This document shows, piece after piece, positions 6,906 through 7,135 of a stretch of DNA of 7,135 nt. Source of the DNA: Spongiibacteraceae bacterium (GTDB lineage: Bacteria; Pseudomonadota; Gammaproteobacteria; Pseudomonadales; PIVM01); the NCBI GenBank assembly GCA_030618505.1, contig JAUXDF010000167.1, positions 1-7,135 of the forward strand. Reading direction: 5' to 3'. The number at the start of each line of letters is the position of its first letter. The stretch's first letter is position 1. Below the pieces are notes generated by a model. It was not told where the DNA came from. It did not search any database and saw only the letters and a program-made list of their open reading frames with translations. The position numbers and the translations under genes are program-made.

Positions 6906-7135
6906 ATGACAGAATTTTACATTGGCGATAGATTGGTTGGTGATGAGCACCCTCCATTAGTGATCGCTGAAATTGGTATTAATCATAATGGCTCTCTAAG
7001 CATTGCTAAAGAGATGGTCGATGCAGCTTCCAGGGCGGGGGCTGAAGTTGTAAAGCACCAAACTCACATTGTTGAAGATGAAATTGGTATTAATCATAAT
7101 GGCTCTCTAAGCATTGCTAAAGAGATGGTCGATGC
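6906..7135 (+). CDS. neuB: NeuB-type sialic/nonulosonic acid synthase, N-terminal part (3' partial), with internal duplication
   Basis: NeuB condenses phosphoenolpyruvate with an N-acetylhexosamine (ManNAc or a diamino sugar) to make a nonulosonic acid in the cytoplasm. Only the first 76 codons are in the window. PLVIAEIGINHNGS (17-30) is the first strand of the NeuB TIM barrel, with the family's GxNHNGS motif. VVKHQTHIVEDE (48-59) is the next strand. KHQTHIVEDE is the form found in Campylobacter NeuB1-type N-acetylneuraminate synthases, whereas legionaminic and pseudaminic synthases usually have KFQ or KIQT, so NeuAc is the best guess for the product. After VED the protein should continue with EMS and the barrel. 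Instead residues from EIGINHNGS onward (59-76) repeat residues 22-39 exactly, in frame, up to the window edge. As it stands the reading frame is intact, but a normal barrel cannot be confirmed. The start is supported by AGGAA 5 nt upstream. Confidence 0.82.
   Translation, partial: MTEFYIGDRLVGDEHPPLVIAEIGINHNGSLSIAKEMVDAASRAGAEVVKHQTHIVEDEIGINHNGSLSIAKEMVD
6968..7024 (+). repeat. Direct repeat copy 1 inside neuB
   Basis: This 57-nt stretch, starting TGAAATTGG and ending GTCGATGC, recurs without mismatch 111 nt downstream. It encodes the first barrel strand and following helix of NeuB. The 111-nt offset equals 37 codons, so the repeat is in frame. The base before the match differs between copies (C at 6967, A at 7078). 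Confidence 0.95.
7079..7135 (+). repeat. Direct repeat copy 2 inside neuB, running to the window edge
   Basis: This is the second, identical copy of the 57-nt stretch; it ends exactly at the last base, so its true length is unknown. In a normal NeuB this position would encode EMS and the second barrel unit. Both junction contexts share TGAAAT, a short homology that would suit slippage, recombination or an assembly-graph loop. Confidence 0.95.

Overview
The window looks like a cell-envelope (lipopolysaccharide or surface-glycan) biosynthesis locus of a Gram-negative bacterium, most likely a gammaproteobacterium. The best pointers are a WaaP-type lipopolysaccharide core kinase and two further kinases of the Kdo/InaA-like superfamily. 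These enzymes act on the inner core of lipopolysaccharide and make sense only in an organism with an outer membrane. Genus cannot be read from the sequence. Base composition is mid-range by eye, and I see no insertion sequence, tRNA, rRNA or CRISPR array.

Layout. (1) Bases 3-656, plus strand: the C-terminal part of a polytopic membrane protein resembling GT39/ArnT-type glycosyltransferases, cut by the left edge. (2) 704-1450, plus strand: a small, divergent LPS-kinase-like protein. (3) 6512 down to 1473, minus strand: a tight five-gene set. In transcription order it holds a SAM-dependent methyltransferase, an MBOAT O-acyltransferase (AlgI-like), a membrane-anchored SGNH-type acyltransferase/esterase partner, an InaA/Kdo-kinase-like protein and WaaP. 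Gaps are 5 and 1 nt, followed by overlaps of 4 and 8 nt, so this is almost certainly one operon. It converges on the plus-strand kinase with 22 nt between stop codons and no obvious terminator. (4) 6513-6905: a 393-nt divergent intergenic region with a perfect minus-strand TATAAT. (5) 6906 to the right edge, plus strand: the start of a NeuB-type sialic/nonulosonic acid synthase.

Taken together, the genes suggest decoration of a surface glycan: sugar transfer (GT39-like), core phosphorylation (three kinases), O-acylation (MBOAT plus SGNH pair), possible methylation, and supply of a nonulosonic acid. Each family is known. What stands out is the combination of an acylation pair with two core kinases in one translationally coupled operon, and the unusual catalytic loop of the third kinase.

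The most striking sequence anomaly is at the right edge. The first 37-codon unit of the NeuB barrel (residues 22-58) starts again in frame. A perfect 57-nt copy, offset by 111 nt, runs up to the last base. This is either a genuine internal tandem duplication or an assembly artefact at a contig end, and the sequence alone cannot decide between them. I do not see convincing evidence of a wholly undescribed system.
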